NCBI RefSeq assembly: GCF_025753855.1 | Contig: NZ_JAOWPT010000014.1 | Location: 62,001-126,000, forward strand | Source of the DNA: Mesorhizobium sp. ZC-5 | GTDB lineage: Bacteria; Pseudomonadota; Alphaproteobacteria; Rhizobiales; Rhizobiaceae | Reading direction: 5' to 3' | Length of the DNA: 64,000 nucleotides | Shown here: piece by piece, positions 17,575 through 25,521 of the stretch | How positions within the stretch are numbered: position 1 is the first letter of the stretch | How the letters are laid out: every line of letters begins with the position of its first letter | The notes under the pieces: generated by a model | Told to the model about the DNA's origin: nothing | The model's input: only the letters and a program-made list of their open reading frames with translations | Database searches by the model: none | Made by a program: the position numbers and the translations under genes

Positions 17575-19572
17575 TCAACGGCCTCCAGCGTCATGGCTTG
17601 CAGACAGACGGACTGGCTCGGCCATCCAGTCGCGGTCGAACCAGCTGAGCTTGGGAGCCTCTAGCCCCAGACTCCCTGCGATGGAGATGGCGAAATCAGG
17701 TACGACCGGGTATGTCGCGACACAGAGTCCGACGAGCGCGAAGGTCACCGCGCGGGCCGCAGTCCGGGCAAGCGCCTCCTTCACCTTCGGCGCAGCCGGA
17801 ACTTGCAGCACTGAACATGAATAGCGCTCAATTGCGTCGACGAACGCCTCGATTGCGCGTGTCAACTGACGTACGTCCGGGTAATCCGCTTCGAATCGCG
17901 CCCGCACTTCCGCGTTGAAGCGTGTGCAGTCCGCGAGGAACGCAATGTCGGTGGCTGACCACTGGCCAGGACACGGGAGCTCGTCTGTCGCGACCCGCCC
18001 GATGACCTCGTTAGCCTTCGCGACCGATCTCGACAGCCGTCCGTCCCAGAAGTCCCGTTTCCAGCTCTCGTAGGCACCCATGGAGAAGTCCTCGACAGAA
18101 CCGTCCGGACGACACCGACACAAGTAGAAGCGAAGCGGCTCGGCAGTTTCTTCCGCAGCGATGTCGTTCACCCAGATTGCGTGATTTCGTGATGTTGAGA
18201 ACTTCTTCCCCTCAAGCGTGAGCATCTGGTTGACGAAAATCCGTCGGGGGAGCATCTCATGGAGATCAAGCGCCGAAAGTACCCCGGGAATAACCAACAG
18301 ACGTCCGAAGGCGTTGTCCGCCCCGAAGAGAATGTCCAGCTCCGGCATCTCGTCCCGTGGGATTTGGTACCAGAAGGCGGGGCATCCGCTCTTTTCTCTT
18401 ATCGTTTCTAAGGCGAGCAAGTGCCGAGGCACGTGTTCCATGGTGATGGTAAACCGCTGGCACTCAAATCCTGGGATTGGAATCCGAATTCCCTCCCGGT
18501 TTGGGTTTGAGATGCAGACTGCCGGAAGCCCCCGGGACAGCCAGGACTCGACATAGAGCTTTGCGTAAATGGGCAGGAAGTTCCGCGAGGCGAAGGATTC
18601 GAGTGCGTCATGCAATGGAGCGAGGTTCAGGAAAAGGCGCTTCAGGGGACGACGTTCCAGCGAGCGCCCGTCGAGATCGACCGGATCCTGGAGTTCGGCA
18701 TCGAGGACCAGCGCGCCGCAATCCTCGCATTCGTGGCCGGAGGAATAGCCGCCGCAATATGGACATTTGCCGTGGACGAAGGCGTCCACCTTGAAGCGCC
18801 CACTTTGGACGTCATACGGGACCAAATGCTCTCTTTCAGCGATCAGGCCCTTGCTGCAAAGTCGCTTAAAGACCTCGAGAACGACCGCCTTGCCGCGGCG
18901 GTCAGGCTTTGTCCCAAGGAAAATATCCGAAACTGCATTGAGCCGATGCAGAGCCTCCTGGAAAGAAGCCGTGTTTTTCTCGGCCAGCTGGTAGTATTCC
19001 AGTCCAGCAGCGTCGGCCGCAATTGCAATGTGCTCAAGGTGACCGTGCGTGCCCTGCAGCACGAAAACCTCTCGGCCGCCGGTCTCGGCAATTCGGCGCA
19101 ACACATCCGCGTAGAGGAACGGTCCTGAGGCATGACCTATATGCATGTTCCCATTCGGGGTAAGCATTGCGGGCACCAGCAGCAGCGGTCTGCTCTTTCC
19201 TATCGCTTCGTTCGTGGAAGTCGCCTCTTCGAAGGCTGCGCGGCTGTGCCACCACACTGTCTGCATGACTGCACCGCTGTCCAAAGCCTCAATCCTGTGC
19301 CTGCTCAGCGGGTCCATCCGAATGCTCTCTCCGCCAAGCAGCAGGAACGTCTTTTCGTCTAGATGAATTCGAACGCCGCCAGAGATCACCGTCCAAAATT
19401 CGACTTCCGTATGGTTGTGACGGCAAGTGGTCGCGCCTGGACTGAGCTTCAATAGTCGGATGGAAACGTCGCCCCCTTCCGGGAAGGGATCATGCATGAC
19501 GATGCCCCCTTCAATCGAGATGGGGACCGCGCGTGTTTCATTTTTGAGATCTATTACTTGCGAACACATCAT
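17575..19572 (-). CDS. Cupin/methionyl-tRNA-synthetase-like didomain protein, probable hydrazine synthetase
   Basis: The 665-residue protein has an N-terminal cupin (about residues 30-115) with metal ligands in RHNHTEVEF (H52, H54, E58) and a later RHR (H92). It then has a MetRS-like catalytic domain: HIGH at 144-147, a four-Cys zinc knuckle (CPYC near 270 and CEDC near 282), and an altered KMSKS loop reading KKFSTSRN near 457. This architecture is known from enzymes that join N6-hydroxylysine to an amino acid through an N-N bond (s56-p1, triacsin and formycin/pyrazofurin type pathways). The lysine hydroxylase gene lies directly upstream; its TGA overlaps this ATG (ATGA), so they are translationally coupled. 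It is not the housekeeping MetRS: the cupin, the degenerate loop and the operon context argue against that. The amino acid partner is unknown. Confidence 0.85.
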   Translation of the reverse strand: MMCSQVIDLKNETRAVPISIEGGIVMHDPFPEGGDVSIRLLKLSPGATTCRHNHTEVEFWTVISGGVRIHLDEKTFLLLGGESIRMDPLSRHRIEALDSGAVMQTVWWHSRAAFEEATSTNEAIGKSRPLLLVPAMLTPNGNMHIGHASGPFLYADVLRRIAETGGREVFVLQGTHGHLEHIAIAADAAGLEYYQLAEKNTASFQEALHRLNAVSDIFLGTKPDRRGKAVVLEVFKRLCSKGLIAEREHLVPYDVQSGRFKVDAFVHGKCPYCGGYSSGHECEDCGALVLDAELQDPVDLDGRSLERRPLKRLFLNLAPLHDALESFASRNFLPIYAKLYVESWLSRGLPAVCISNPNREGIRIPIPGFECQRFTITMEHVPRHLLALETIREKSGCPAFWYQIPRDEMPELDILFGADNAFGRLLVIPGVLSALDLHEMLPRRIFVNQMLTLEGKKFSTSRNHAIWVNDIAAEETAEPLRFYLCRCRPDGSVEDFSMGAYESWKRDFWDGRLSRSVAKANEVIGRVATDELPCPGQWSATDIAFLADCTRFNAEVRARFEADYPDVRQLTRAIEAFVDAIERYSCSVLQVPAAPKVKEALARTAARAVTFALVGLCVATYPVVPDFAISIAGSLGLEAPKLSWFDRDWMAEPVRLSASHDAGGR

Positions 19573-20927
19573 TTCGTTTCCAGTCTCGAATTTCCGGTTG
19601 GCCGTGCCGCTGGCAAGGTCTCGGGGCGACCTTGAGCAGGTTGAAGCACGTGCCCGTCTTGCAGCGCCTTCGCCACCACCGCAGCCCGTTCGGCCAGACC
19701 GCCGAGTGTGTGCTCCGTTGGGCCCCGAAGGCCAAAAGAGTGGTTCAACAAGAAAACGCGAGGTCTCGGACCGGTGAAACACGATTCTGGCATCTGATCG
19801 AGTCCCACTTCGAAGGACTCATCGACAACGACGTCGCCATCTTCCATTCGCGGTTGCAGCAGTTGGAAAAATGATAGATGGCGACGGTTTGAAAAGCCCG
19901 TCGCGCATACCAGGAGGTCAATTTCAAGCGTCGTGGAGTCCGGCTTGCCTCCGATTCCGCGAAGGTCTAGACGAAGACCATTCTCGAGACGCTTTGCCGC
20001 CGTGATTTCAGTATACGGGAACAGCCTGAGCCTGTCGCGTCCGCACGCCTGGTCCTCGAATCGAAGATCGTAGATGCTTTTGAGGACGTCCTTGGTGACG
20101 GTGGAGAAGTTCGTGTTCCTAGTGTCGGAAAGAAAGCTCTTGCGATCTTCAAGTGGCAACTCCGCGAACTTCAGCGAGTGTGGATAAGTGTAGAAATCAT
20201 TTACGAACGGGTTGTCATCCGTCTGTTCGAAGAGGTGGCGCCGACCAACGACGATAACTTCCGACACTTCCCGGTGTTGGAGCAGGAATCTGACTATCTC
20301 GCCGGCGCTTTGCCCGGACCCGACGACCGCAACGCGAGCGTTAGCGTTGATTATTCCCTCGTTCGCATGGGATAGGAAGAAGTTTGAATGCACCACGCGG
20401 CCGGAGTCGACGGCCAGTTCTTCGGGGATGTATGGCTCATGCCCAAGGCTGACGACCACGTCGTCTGCCTCGATTTCTGAAACATCTCCGCTCGAGACAT
20501 CCCTGGTCGTGACGACAAGGGTTTGGGTTCCCGACGGCTTCTCGTGGAACCTGGCCGCCACCGCCTCCTTGCCGAAAGAAATCTTGTTCGCAAAGAACCG
20601 GCTTACCCAGACCAGATAGTCGGAAAACAGCTTCCTTGAAGGATACAGATTGTTCGTATGGATGAAGTGATAGAGAAGCTCCTTGTCACGCAGGAACGAG
20701 AAAAAAGTGAATGGGCTTGCCGGATTCCTCAGGAACGCCAGGTCCTTGAACAACGACACTTGGAGCATCGAATCCTCGAAGGCGATGCCCGGGTGCCATT
20801 CTGCGCTGTCGCGGCGCTCAAGGACTTCCAGCGAATCCAGAACTGAGGATCCCCGCTCCTTGAGGCAGGTCAGCAGTGCCAGGTTTGCTGGTCCGCTCCC
20901 CACGAGTAGTGTCTTTCGTCTTTGCAT
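19569..20927 (-). CDS. Lysine/ornithine N-hydroxylase (FAD, NADPH), probable lysine N6-hydroxylase
   Basis: The 452-residue protein belongs to the IucD/PvdA/SidA family. It has the FAD motif GSGPANLA at 10-17, the conserved WHPGIAFEDSMLQVS and RNPASPFTFFSFL blocks, the NADPH motif VVGSGQSAGE at 201-210, and a C-terminal ATGF followed by LNHSFGLRGPTEHTL. These enzymes hydroxylate the side-chain amino group, usually for siderophores. Here no siderophore synthetase is present; the next gene is the cupin/MetRS-like protein, so N6-hydroxylysine for hydrazine formation is the likely product. Its first 110 bases overlap the 3' end of the saccharopine dehydrogenase-like gene. Confidence 0.88.
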   Translation of the reverse strand: MQRRKTLLVGSGPANLALLTCLKERGSSVLDSLEVLERRDSAEWHPGIAFEDSMLQVSLFKDLAFLRNPASPFTFFSFLRDKELLYHFIHTNNLYPSRKLFSDYLVWVSRFFANKISFGKEAVAARFHEKPSGTQTLVVTTRDVSSGDVSEIEADDVVVSLGHEPYIPEELAVDSGRVVHSNFFLSHANEGIINANARVAVVGSGQSAGEIVRFLLQHREVSEVIVVGRRHLFEQTDDNPFVNDFYTYPHSLKFAELPLEDRKSFLSDTRNTNFSTVTKDVLKSIYDLRFEDQACGRDRLRLFPYTEITAAKRLENGLRLDLRGIGGKPDSTTLEIDLLVCATGFSNRRHLSFFQLLQPRMEDGDVVVDESFEVGLDQMPESCFTGPRPRVFLLNHSFGLRGPTEHTLGGLAERAAVVAKALQDGHVLQPAQGRPETLPAARPTGNSRLETK

Positions 20928-22095
20928 GACCAGCTCCCAAAATTGTGCTTGTTTCCAACAGCCCGGTCGCGCGCTCGGCTAAGACAGCGATCCGGCTTCT
21001 CCTCAGTTGCTCGAGGGCCATCGCGGCAACATCGGCGAGCGCGGCTTTGCTGGGGTGTATGGGACCCCGCAACTGTTGACGCGTGACGCATTCCACGGCT
21101 GTGGCCACCGGAACTGCGGTGGCGATAGCCATGCTTGAGATGCCTCGCTCCTGAAGCTCGGAGCGCAGGATGCACGTCCAACGGCCAACCCGCCCTTGGC
21201 GATCCTCAATGGCGATGTCAAGGACGACCTGGTCGCCATCGTCATTTGGGTTCCGGCGACTTAAAAGCGCCTCCGTGACCTCCTTGACCTGCAGGCGCGC
21301 GCTCCCGATTTCGATCTCCTCGTCGGACAGCAGCCCGAGGCGATGCAACATCCGAACGCCATCCGCAAAGCCAGGCCACCGCACAGTCAACTGTCGAAGC
21401 GTTGGAATGCTAGGATGAGCGCCTGCAGCCGTCGACGAAACCATTGCATCATCGTATGCTTCGAGAAGGCCGACACCATCCACGAACAGCTGAGATACGC
21501 TTTCGAAGCGATTTCGCGTTACGGCTTGGCCGTCGATTCGAGCAAACGCGAGCCTCTGCTCTATGGGCAGCCGACGCCCAAAGGCGAGAGCATAGTTCAG
21601 CGGAGGTTCCGGAATTCTGGGAATCCCTCCGCAATGAGTTACTATGCTCTCTATGTCCTTTATTTCAGCCGCAACCAGCGAGACTAAAGATTCAACCAGT
21701 CCTGGTTCGAGACCCGCTCCCAAGACTACGGGCGGACCGTTAGGCGGTACCCGGAGAATGTCAAGATCCCCAGGGCTCGGCCTGCCGACGCAAATAATAG
21801 GGGTGTGTAGACCTGCCTCGTGCGTTTGGTGCAAAAGCTTGCCGACCAAAACTCGGGAATCTCTCCAAGACGTAGCCATGATCAGCGATCGGGCTTGAAC
21901 CGAGAGAGCGGATGGACCCAACGACACGTCGAAGCGGACGTTTGCGAGATTGCCCAGAAGCCGTTGCGCCACGGCAAGCGCAGAATGGCTCCTGTCAATC
22001 ACGACAACGAACGAGTCCGGCTGGTCCGCAAGTTGCAGCGCCACTGCCCGACCGACCGGCCCGGCTCCGATGACGACGTGTGATCTCTCGTGCAT
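20818..22095 (-). CDS. Saccharopine dehydrogenase-like oxidoreductase
   Basis: The 425-residue protein starts with a Rossmann fold (VVIGAGPVGRAVALQL) and continues with GAGLEPGLVESLV and GIPRIPEPPLNYALAF, all typical of saccharopine dehydrogenase or reductase. Saccharopine is lysine joined through N6 to a second amino acid carbon skeleton. The lysine-hydrazine adduct made by the next two genes has the same shape plus one N, so this enzyme may cleave it oxidatively to free a hydrazino acid and 2-aminoadipate semialdehyde. This is inference. In other described pathways a flavin oxidase does this step, and none is seen here. The last 37 codons overlap the next gene in another frame and look non-conserved, so a late frameshift is possible. 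Confidence 0.72.
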   Translation of the reverse strand: MHERSHVVIGAGPVGRAVALQLADQPDSFVVVIDRSHSALAVAQRLLGNLANVRFDVSLGPSALSVQARSLIMATSWRDSRVLVGKLLHQTHEAGLHTPIICVGRPSPGDLDILRVPPNGPPVVLGAGLEPGLVESLVSLVAAEIKDIESIVTHCGGIPRIPEPPLNYALAFGRRLPIEQRLAFARIDGQAVTRNRFESVSQLFVDGVGLLEAYDDAMVSSTAAGAHPSIPTLRQLTVRWPGFADGVRMLHRLGLLSDEEIEIGSARLQVKEVTEALLSRRNPNDDGDQVVLDIAIEDRQGRVGRWTCILRSELQERGISSMAIATAVPVATAVECVTRQQLRGPIHPSKAALADVAAMALEQLRRSRIAVLAERATGLLETSTILGAGHAKTKDTTRGERTSKPGTADLPQGAGILSSGFAGSP

Positions 22096-22106
22096 AGTGC
22101 CCTGCT

Positions 22107-23345
22107 TCAGCCTTTACTGCCAACTACGGTCGGGGTCGGCTTGCGCCGGATCGTGCGATAGCCAAGGAGAGCGATAGCCGTTTGCAGTAGAGCCAAGCCG
22201 GCAATCAACAGCGTCAGCGTGTCATATCCCAGATGGACTGAGACGAGCCCTGCGGCGAAGGGGAAGAAATACAGGCCAAGAAAATAGCAAAGGCTGAAGA
22301 TGATCTGCACCAAAGTCCGGGACTGCGGCGCAGTCACGCGGATGGCTTCTGCCTGTATCAGGGGATAGGATAGCCCATAAGTTATGCCGGTCGCCAGCGA
22401 TGCCATTGCGTAAATGACGGGGTGGCCCGGGGAGTAGTGAAAGCCGAGAAGCGAAACGACCATCCCGCCCAGAAGTAGCGGCAAGGTGCGGTCGGCCGCA
22501 CTGCGGATTACGCGCGGACCAATTGCAAATCTGGAGCCGACTGATCCTATGGCCCAAAAGCCAAAGAATATTTCGTACGGTAGACCTGAATTATTCGCAA
22601 ATGTAACCTGGAAGTTTATCAAGCTAGTGTAAATGCTTGCGGACAACAGTACAAGAACAAAAAACAGAGCAGATTTGCTGAAGAGGAGATCAAAAAGGTC
22701 GCGCGCAATCGAGGCGTTATTCGGAATATCGGCTTCGCCGATGTTCGCCGCATGTCGCGCTGCCCACGATGACAACGCTGCCCCTGCCGTCGCCGCGAGC
22801 ATTGCCAGAATGAACATATCCAGCGTGCCCAAGCCGGCGTACCGGGTAAGGAGACTGCTCAGCAGCGGTCCGCAGGTTAACCCTAAGGTGGAGAATGCAG
22901 AGTAGGCCATGAAGCTCGATGGCCGGTCTGCATCGCTTGAGAGGGCGGAAATGCATATCGAGCCGATAGTGAAGTGCAGCGCCCATCCGCCTGATTTCAG
23001 CATGTAGCTGAGGAAGTAGGGGAATGTCGCGCGCACCCCCGACAATTCGTTCAAGAGTACGGTCGCGCAGGCTGCTGCATAGAGAAGCCCGCCGATGGGT
23101 GCGAGCCTCCGCACACCAAACTGGCGTATCAGCGTAGGACTGATCAAAACTATTAATATAGCGACCGCCATGCCTGCTGCTGAGATCGAACCAAAAAAGA
23201 TCTCGTCGCGCCCAACAGACAACAGGTAGACTGGAAACAGCGCAAAAACGCCCATCGCGAAGGAAATCAGATATCGTTCAGCAATGAACATGCGCCTGTG
23301 CCACAAAAGGCGCCTATTATTGATCGAGATGCTGCGAACGTTCAT
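22107..23345 (-). CDS. MFS transporter, probable exporter of the hydrazine cassette
   Basis: The 412-residue protein has 12 predicted helices, a short loop with RQFGVRRL after helix 2 and a basic N-terminus (NNRRLLWHRR). It resembles drug- or sugar-efflux MFS members rather than the MHS type at 2205. It is the first gene of the four-gene operon, with only 11 bases before the next start, so it probably exports the product or imports a precursor. The gene is visibly more A/T-rich than those outside the IS ends, in line with horizontal transfer. Confidence 0.8.
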   Translation of the reverse strand: MNVRSISINNRRLLWHRRMFIAERYLISFAMGVFALFPVYLLSVGRDEIFFGSISAAGMAVAILIVLISPTLIRQFGVRRLAPIGGLLYAAACATVLLNELSGVRATFPYFLSYMLKSGGWALHFTIGSICISALSSDADRPSSFMAYSAFSTLGLTCGPLLSSLLTRYAGLGTLDMFILAMLAATAGAALSSWAARHAANIGEADIPNNASIARDLFDLLFSKSALFFVLVLLSASIYTSLINFQVTFANNSGLPYEIFFGFWAIGSVGSRFAIGPRVIRSAADRTLPLLLGGMVVSLLGFHYSPGHPVIYAMASLATGITYGLSYPLIQAEAIRVTAPQSRTLVQIIFSLCYFLGLYFFPFAAGLVSVHLGYDTLTLLIAGLALLQTAIALLGYRTIRRKPTPTVVGSKG

Positions 23346-23787
23346 TTTGTTATACCATGAAACTGTACTTTTCGTCGGTTAGGACGAAGATAAGTTATGT
23401 ATCCGAATATGATTCGCGGTTTTGATGTGACCATTGTCATGGTCGAAGGGATACGTTTCCTTAGATCGAGAGCCGTCCTTCGCCTGTTCATCGTGGCTAC
23501 CCGTGACACGAGTTATGGCCGGCAGCTGTTGCCCGCCCCGCAACGAAGGCTCTCAAGAGTCATGCCAGCTTGCTTGATTGAGCTGAGGAAGGAACTTTAT
23601 GGTTGCTTTTCAGTCGATTAGCCCGAAGCAAAGCAAGAGATCGACTGAAAATGGCCATATCGCGAACTCGACAAACCCAACAAACCCGACAAAAGATGTC
23701 GGATGGCGTTGTTGAGACTGCTCCGCTCTGACCTCGCCGGTGAGCCACGAACATCGTGCTGTGTCCAAATGGAGCCCGGAGTTGAGA
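23346..23787. other. Upstream region of the hydrazine operon, with a stem-loop
   Basis: No convincing gene is seen; a 74-codon plus-strand frame at 23397 has no recognisable features. The promoter of the minus-strand operon should lie near 23350-23450, where A/T-rich stretches occur, but I cannot fix the -35 and -10. The segment also contains the inverted repeat at 23607-23651 and a short tandem ACAAACCC pair at 23671-23687. Confidence 0.4.
23607..23651. repeat. Perfect 12-bp inverted repeat (TTTTCAGTCGAT / ATCGACTGAAAA)
   Basis: The arms are at 23607-23618 and 23640-23651 with a 21-base loop. The outer bases are T4 and A4, so the RNA from either strand ends with a U-run side. It could be a bidirectional terminator that insulates the cassette, or the end of a lost element. 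Confidence 0.5.
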
Positions 23788-23839
23788 GGGTTGTGTTGCA
23801 AAGTTTTTTCTGTGTCATGAAGGTTGGTCGGGACAGGCC
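23788..23839 (+). repeat. IS6-family terminal end (right boundary of cassette)
   Basis: The end begins GGTTGTGTTGCAAAG and is the inverted copy of 17323-17374 (51 of 52 bases identical). Only this tip of the IS remains; it joins IS110 coding sequence at about 23831-23840. Confidence 0.85.
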
Positions 23840-24834
23840 GTATGGGCACGAGTGTTGGCCGAGGCTGGACACGAAGTTCTCCTGATGCCGCCTGCCTATG
23901 TCAAACCATATGTGAAGCGCGGCAAGACAGATGCTGCCGATGCCGAAGCGATTTGCGAGGCCGTCACACGGCCGACCATGCGCTTCGTAGCGATCAAATC
24001 GGAAGACCAGCAGGCGGTTCTCATGCTTCATAAGGCGCGGGAACTCCTGGTGCGCCAGAAGACGATGCTCACCAATGCCATTCGCGCCCATCTTGCCGAG
24101 TTTGGCCTGGTTGCGGCGCAGGGACCGGGTGGATTGTCAGCCCTTCTGGCGGTGTTCGATGCTCATCGAGAGCAACTGCGCTCGATGGTCTGATCGCGCA
24201 AGCTGATCATATCGCGACCGAGATCGCCGCGCTGGAGGCCCGCATTCTCGAATGGCATCTCGGACACGCCGCCAGCAAACGCCTCGCGACGATCCCAGGC
24301 GTCGGACCACTCACAGCAAGCGCGATCGCTGCGAGCGTCCCCGACGCTTCACTGTTTCGTTCGGGCGACAGTTCGCCGCCTGGCTCGGCCTGACGCCGAG
24401 AGCTCATTCGAGCGGAGGCCATGAGCGTCTGATGGGCATCAGCAAACAGGGAGACGGCTATCTTCGCCGCCTGCTTGTCGTCGGCGCTGCAGCCGTGCTG
24501 CGATACGCTCGTCAGTCGACTGAAGCGAAGGTTTTTGGCAACGCAGCTTCTCGAGAGGAAGCGCCCGAAAGTCGTCGCGGTCACGCTGGCCAACAAGATG
24601 GCGCGGATCGCGTGGGCGCTTCTGCGCCGCAACGAGACCTACGTGGCGCCGACGGCACAAAGCGCCGGAAATCGCGCCACAAGCAGACATGCATGGATGC
24701 TGAGAGGAGATGACGAACCGGCAGTGCCGGGGATCGGGACACCCCTTGGGGTCAGAGCGCATCAAAAGCGCGCAAAATTGATTGGGAACCGATCCGCGGA
24801 CTTCATCTTGGCCAGCGAGGCGAGCCTCGCATGA
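23831..24834 (+). pseudogene. IS110-family transposase, 5'-truncated and frameshifted
   Basis: The first piece (23831-24193) contains LMPPAYVKPYVKRGKTDAAD, the DEDD-domain region typical of IS110. A TGA follows, the frame shifts, and ATIPGVGPLTASAIAASV (transposase_20 helix-hairpin) appears near 24280. A second shift gives FAAWLGLTPRAHSSGGHERL (about 24370) and a third gives KVVAVTLANKMARIAWALLR (about 24570). The N-terminal catalytic Asp is missing and at least three frameshifts are present, so it is dead. It abuts the IS6 tip, which suggests repeated insertion at the cassette border. Confidence 0.85.
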
Positions 24835-25077
24835 AACAGGCCGTAGACATGACTGCACCTGGCCGGTCCGTCACCCACAATCACCCTTGCGCAACGGGGG
24901 CCGTCCAGACATGAACCCCGACCGGCGTCCGAGGCCATCGACTAAAAGCGAGGGCCCGGCCAGCCGACCCCGCTCTGGACGGCCGCTGCGAGAAGGTGAG
25001 GCTCTCCACACCGGCAGAAACACGGATCAGACGATCAGCAATGCAACCTGAGTTGGCTCTCCTCAGAGCCGATAGTG
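24835..25077. other. Tail of IS remnant, no gene seen
   Basis: The segment contains an 11-bp inverted repeat GGCCGTCCAGA (24899-24909) / TCTGGACGGCC (24974-24984). No coding frame with family features was found before the Lrp gene. Confidence 0.4.
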
Positions 25078-25521
25078 CTATTTTCGAATGACGGATGATA
25101 AAGCAAACGCCGTAAGGGTATCACGTACCCCTGGCAATTCGGAGATTTGCTGCCAGATTTGCCGAATACGGTCCGCGTCACCGGACTCCACCCGCACCAA
25201 AAGATCGAAGTCCCCGGTCATCACGTCACATGAAACAACCTCCGGAATACGCCGCAACGCGTGTATGACCTCGCCACCTCTCATCCGATCATGTCTATAA
25301 ACGAACATCATTGCGGTCGTGAGAGCTTCGCTGCTCAAACCTTCCCCGGACACGATTGTGTAGCCTTTGATGAAGCCTTCCCGCTCAAGTCGTTCGATGC
25401 GCACGCGAACAGCGTTACGCGACAAGTTGACTTGTCCGGACAATTCAGCATGCGATATGCGTGCGTTGTTCTTCAATTCGTTCAGGATTTTTTCATCGGT
25501 TCTATCAAGCAGGTATTTCAT
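25078..25521 (-). CDS. Lrp/AsnC-family transcriptional regulator
   Basis: The 147-residue protein has the AsnC HTH (LLDRTDEKILNELKNNAR, then LSRNAVRVRIERLEREGFI) and a C-terminal RAM domain with VMTGDFDLLVRV. Such regulators respond to amino acids. It is the last gene of the operon that encodes homoserine dehydrogenase and aspartase, and its start overlaps the preceding gene by 17 bases. Homoserine, aspartate or a related amino acid is the likely ligand. ATG 25521 is chosen over a start at 25536. Confidence 0.88.
   Translation of the reverse strand: MKYLLDRTDEKILNELKNNARISHAELSGQVNLSRNAVRVRIERLEREGFIKGYTIVSGEGLSSEALTTAMMFVYRHDRMRGGEVIHALRRIPEVVSCDVMTGDFDLLVRVESGDADRIRQIWQQISELPGVRDTLTAFALSSVIRK

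Larger units (their letters stand above)
17375..23787. mobile_element. Putative IS6-bounded cassette carrying hydrazine-biosynthesis genes
   Basis: The segment of about 6.4 kb lies exactly between two inverted IS6-family ends, both with their outer tips pointing inward to it. It holds one four-gene operon and its upstream region. Its A/T content looks higher than that of the flanking catabolic genes. Neither flanking IS is complete, so it is probably no longer mobile as such. I see no matching 8-bp target duplication directly at the two tips. Confidence 0.55.

Noticed and set aside
17575-19572. Housekeeping methionyl-tRNA synthetase
   Set aside because: The N-terminal cupin, altered KMSKS loop and coupling with a lysine hydroxylase argue for a hydrazine-forming enzyme.
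19569-20927. Siderophore-type hydroxylase in an iron-uptake cluster
   Set aside because: No NRPS, IucA/C-type synthetase or TonB receptor is nearby; the adjacent cupin/MetRS gene gives a better explanation.
23671-23687. Short tandem ACAAACCC repeats as a CRISPR-like or iteron array
   Set aside because: Only two units, no spacers and no cas or rep genes.
24899-24984. Inverted repeat GGCCGTCCAGA/TCTGGACGGCC as IS110 ends or attachment site
   Set aside because: It lies entirely on one side of the transposase remnant, and IS110 elements usually lack such terminal repeats. No evidence of integration.
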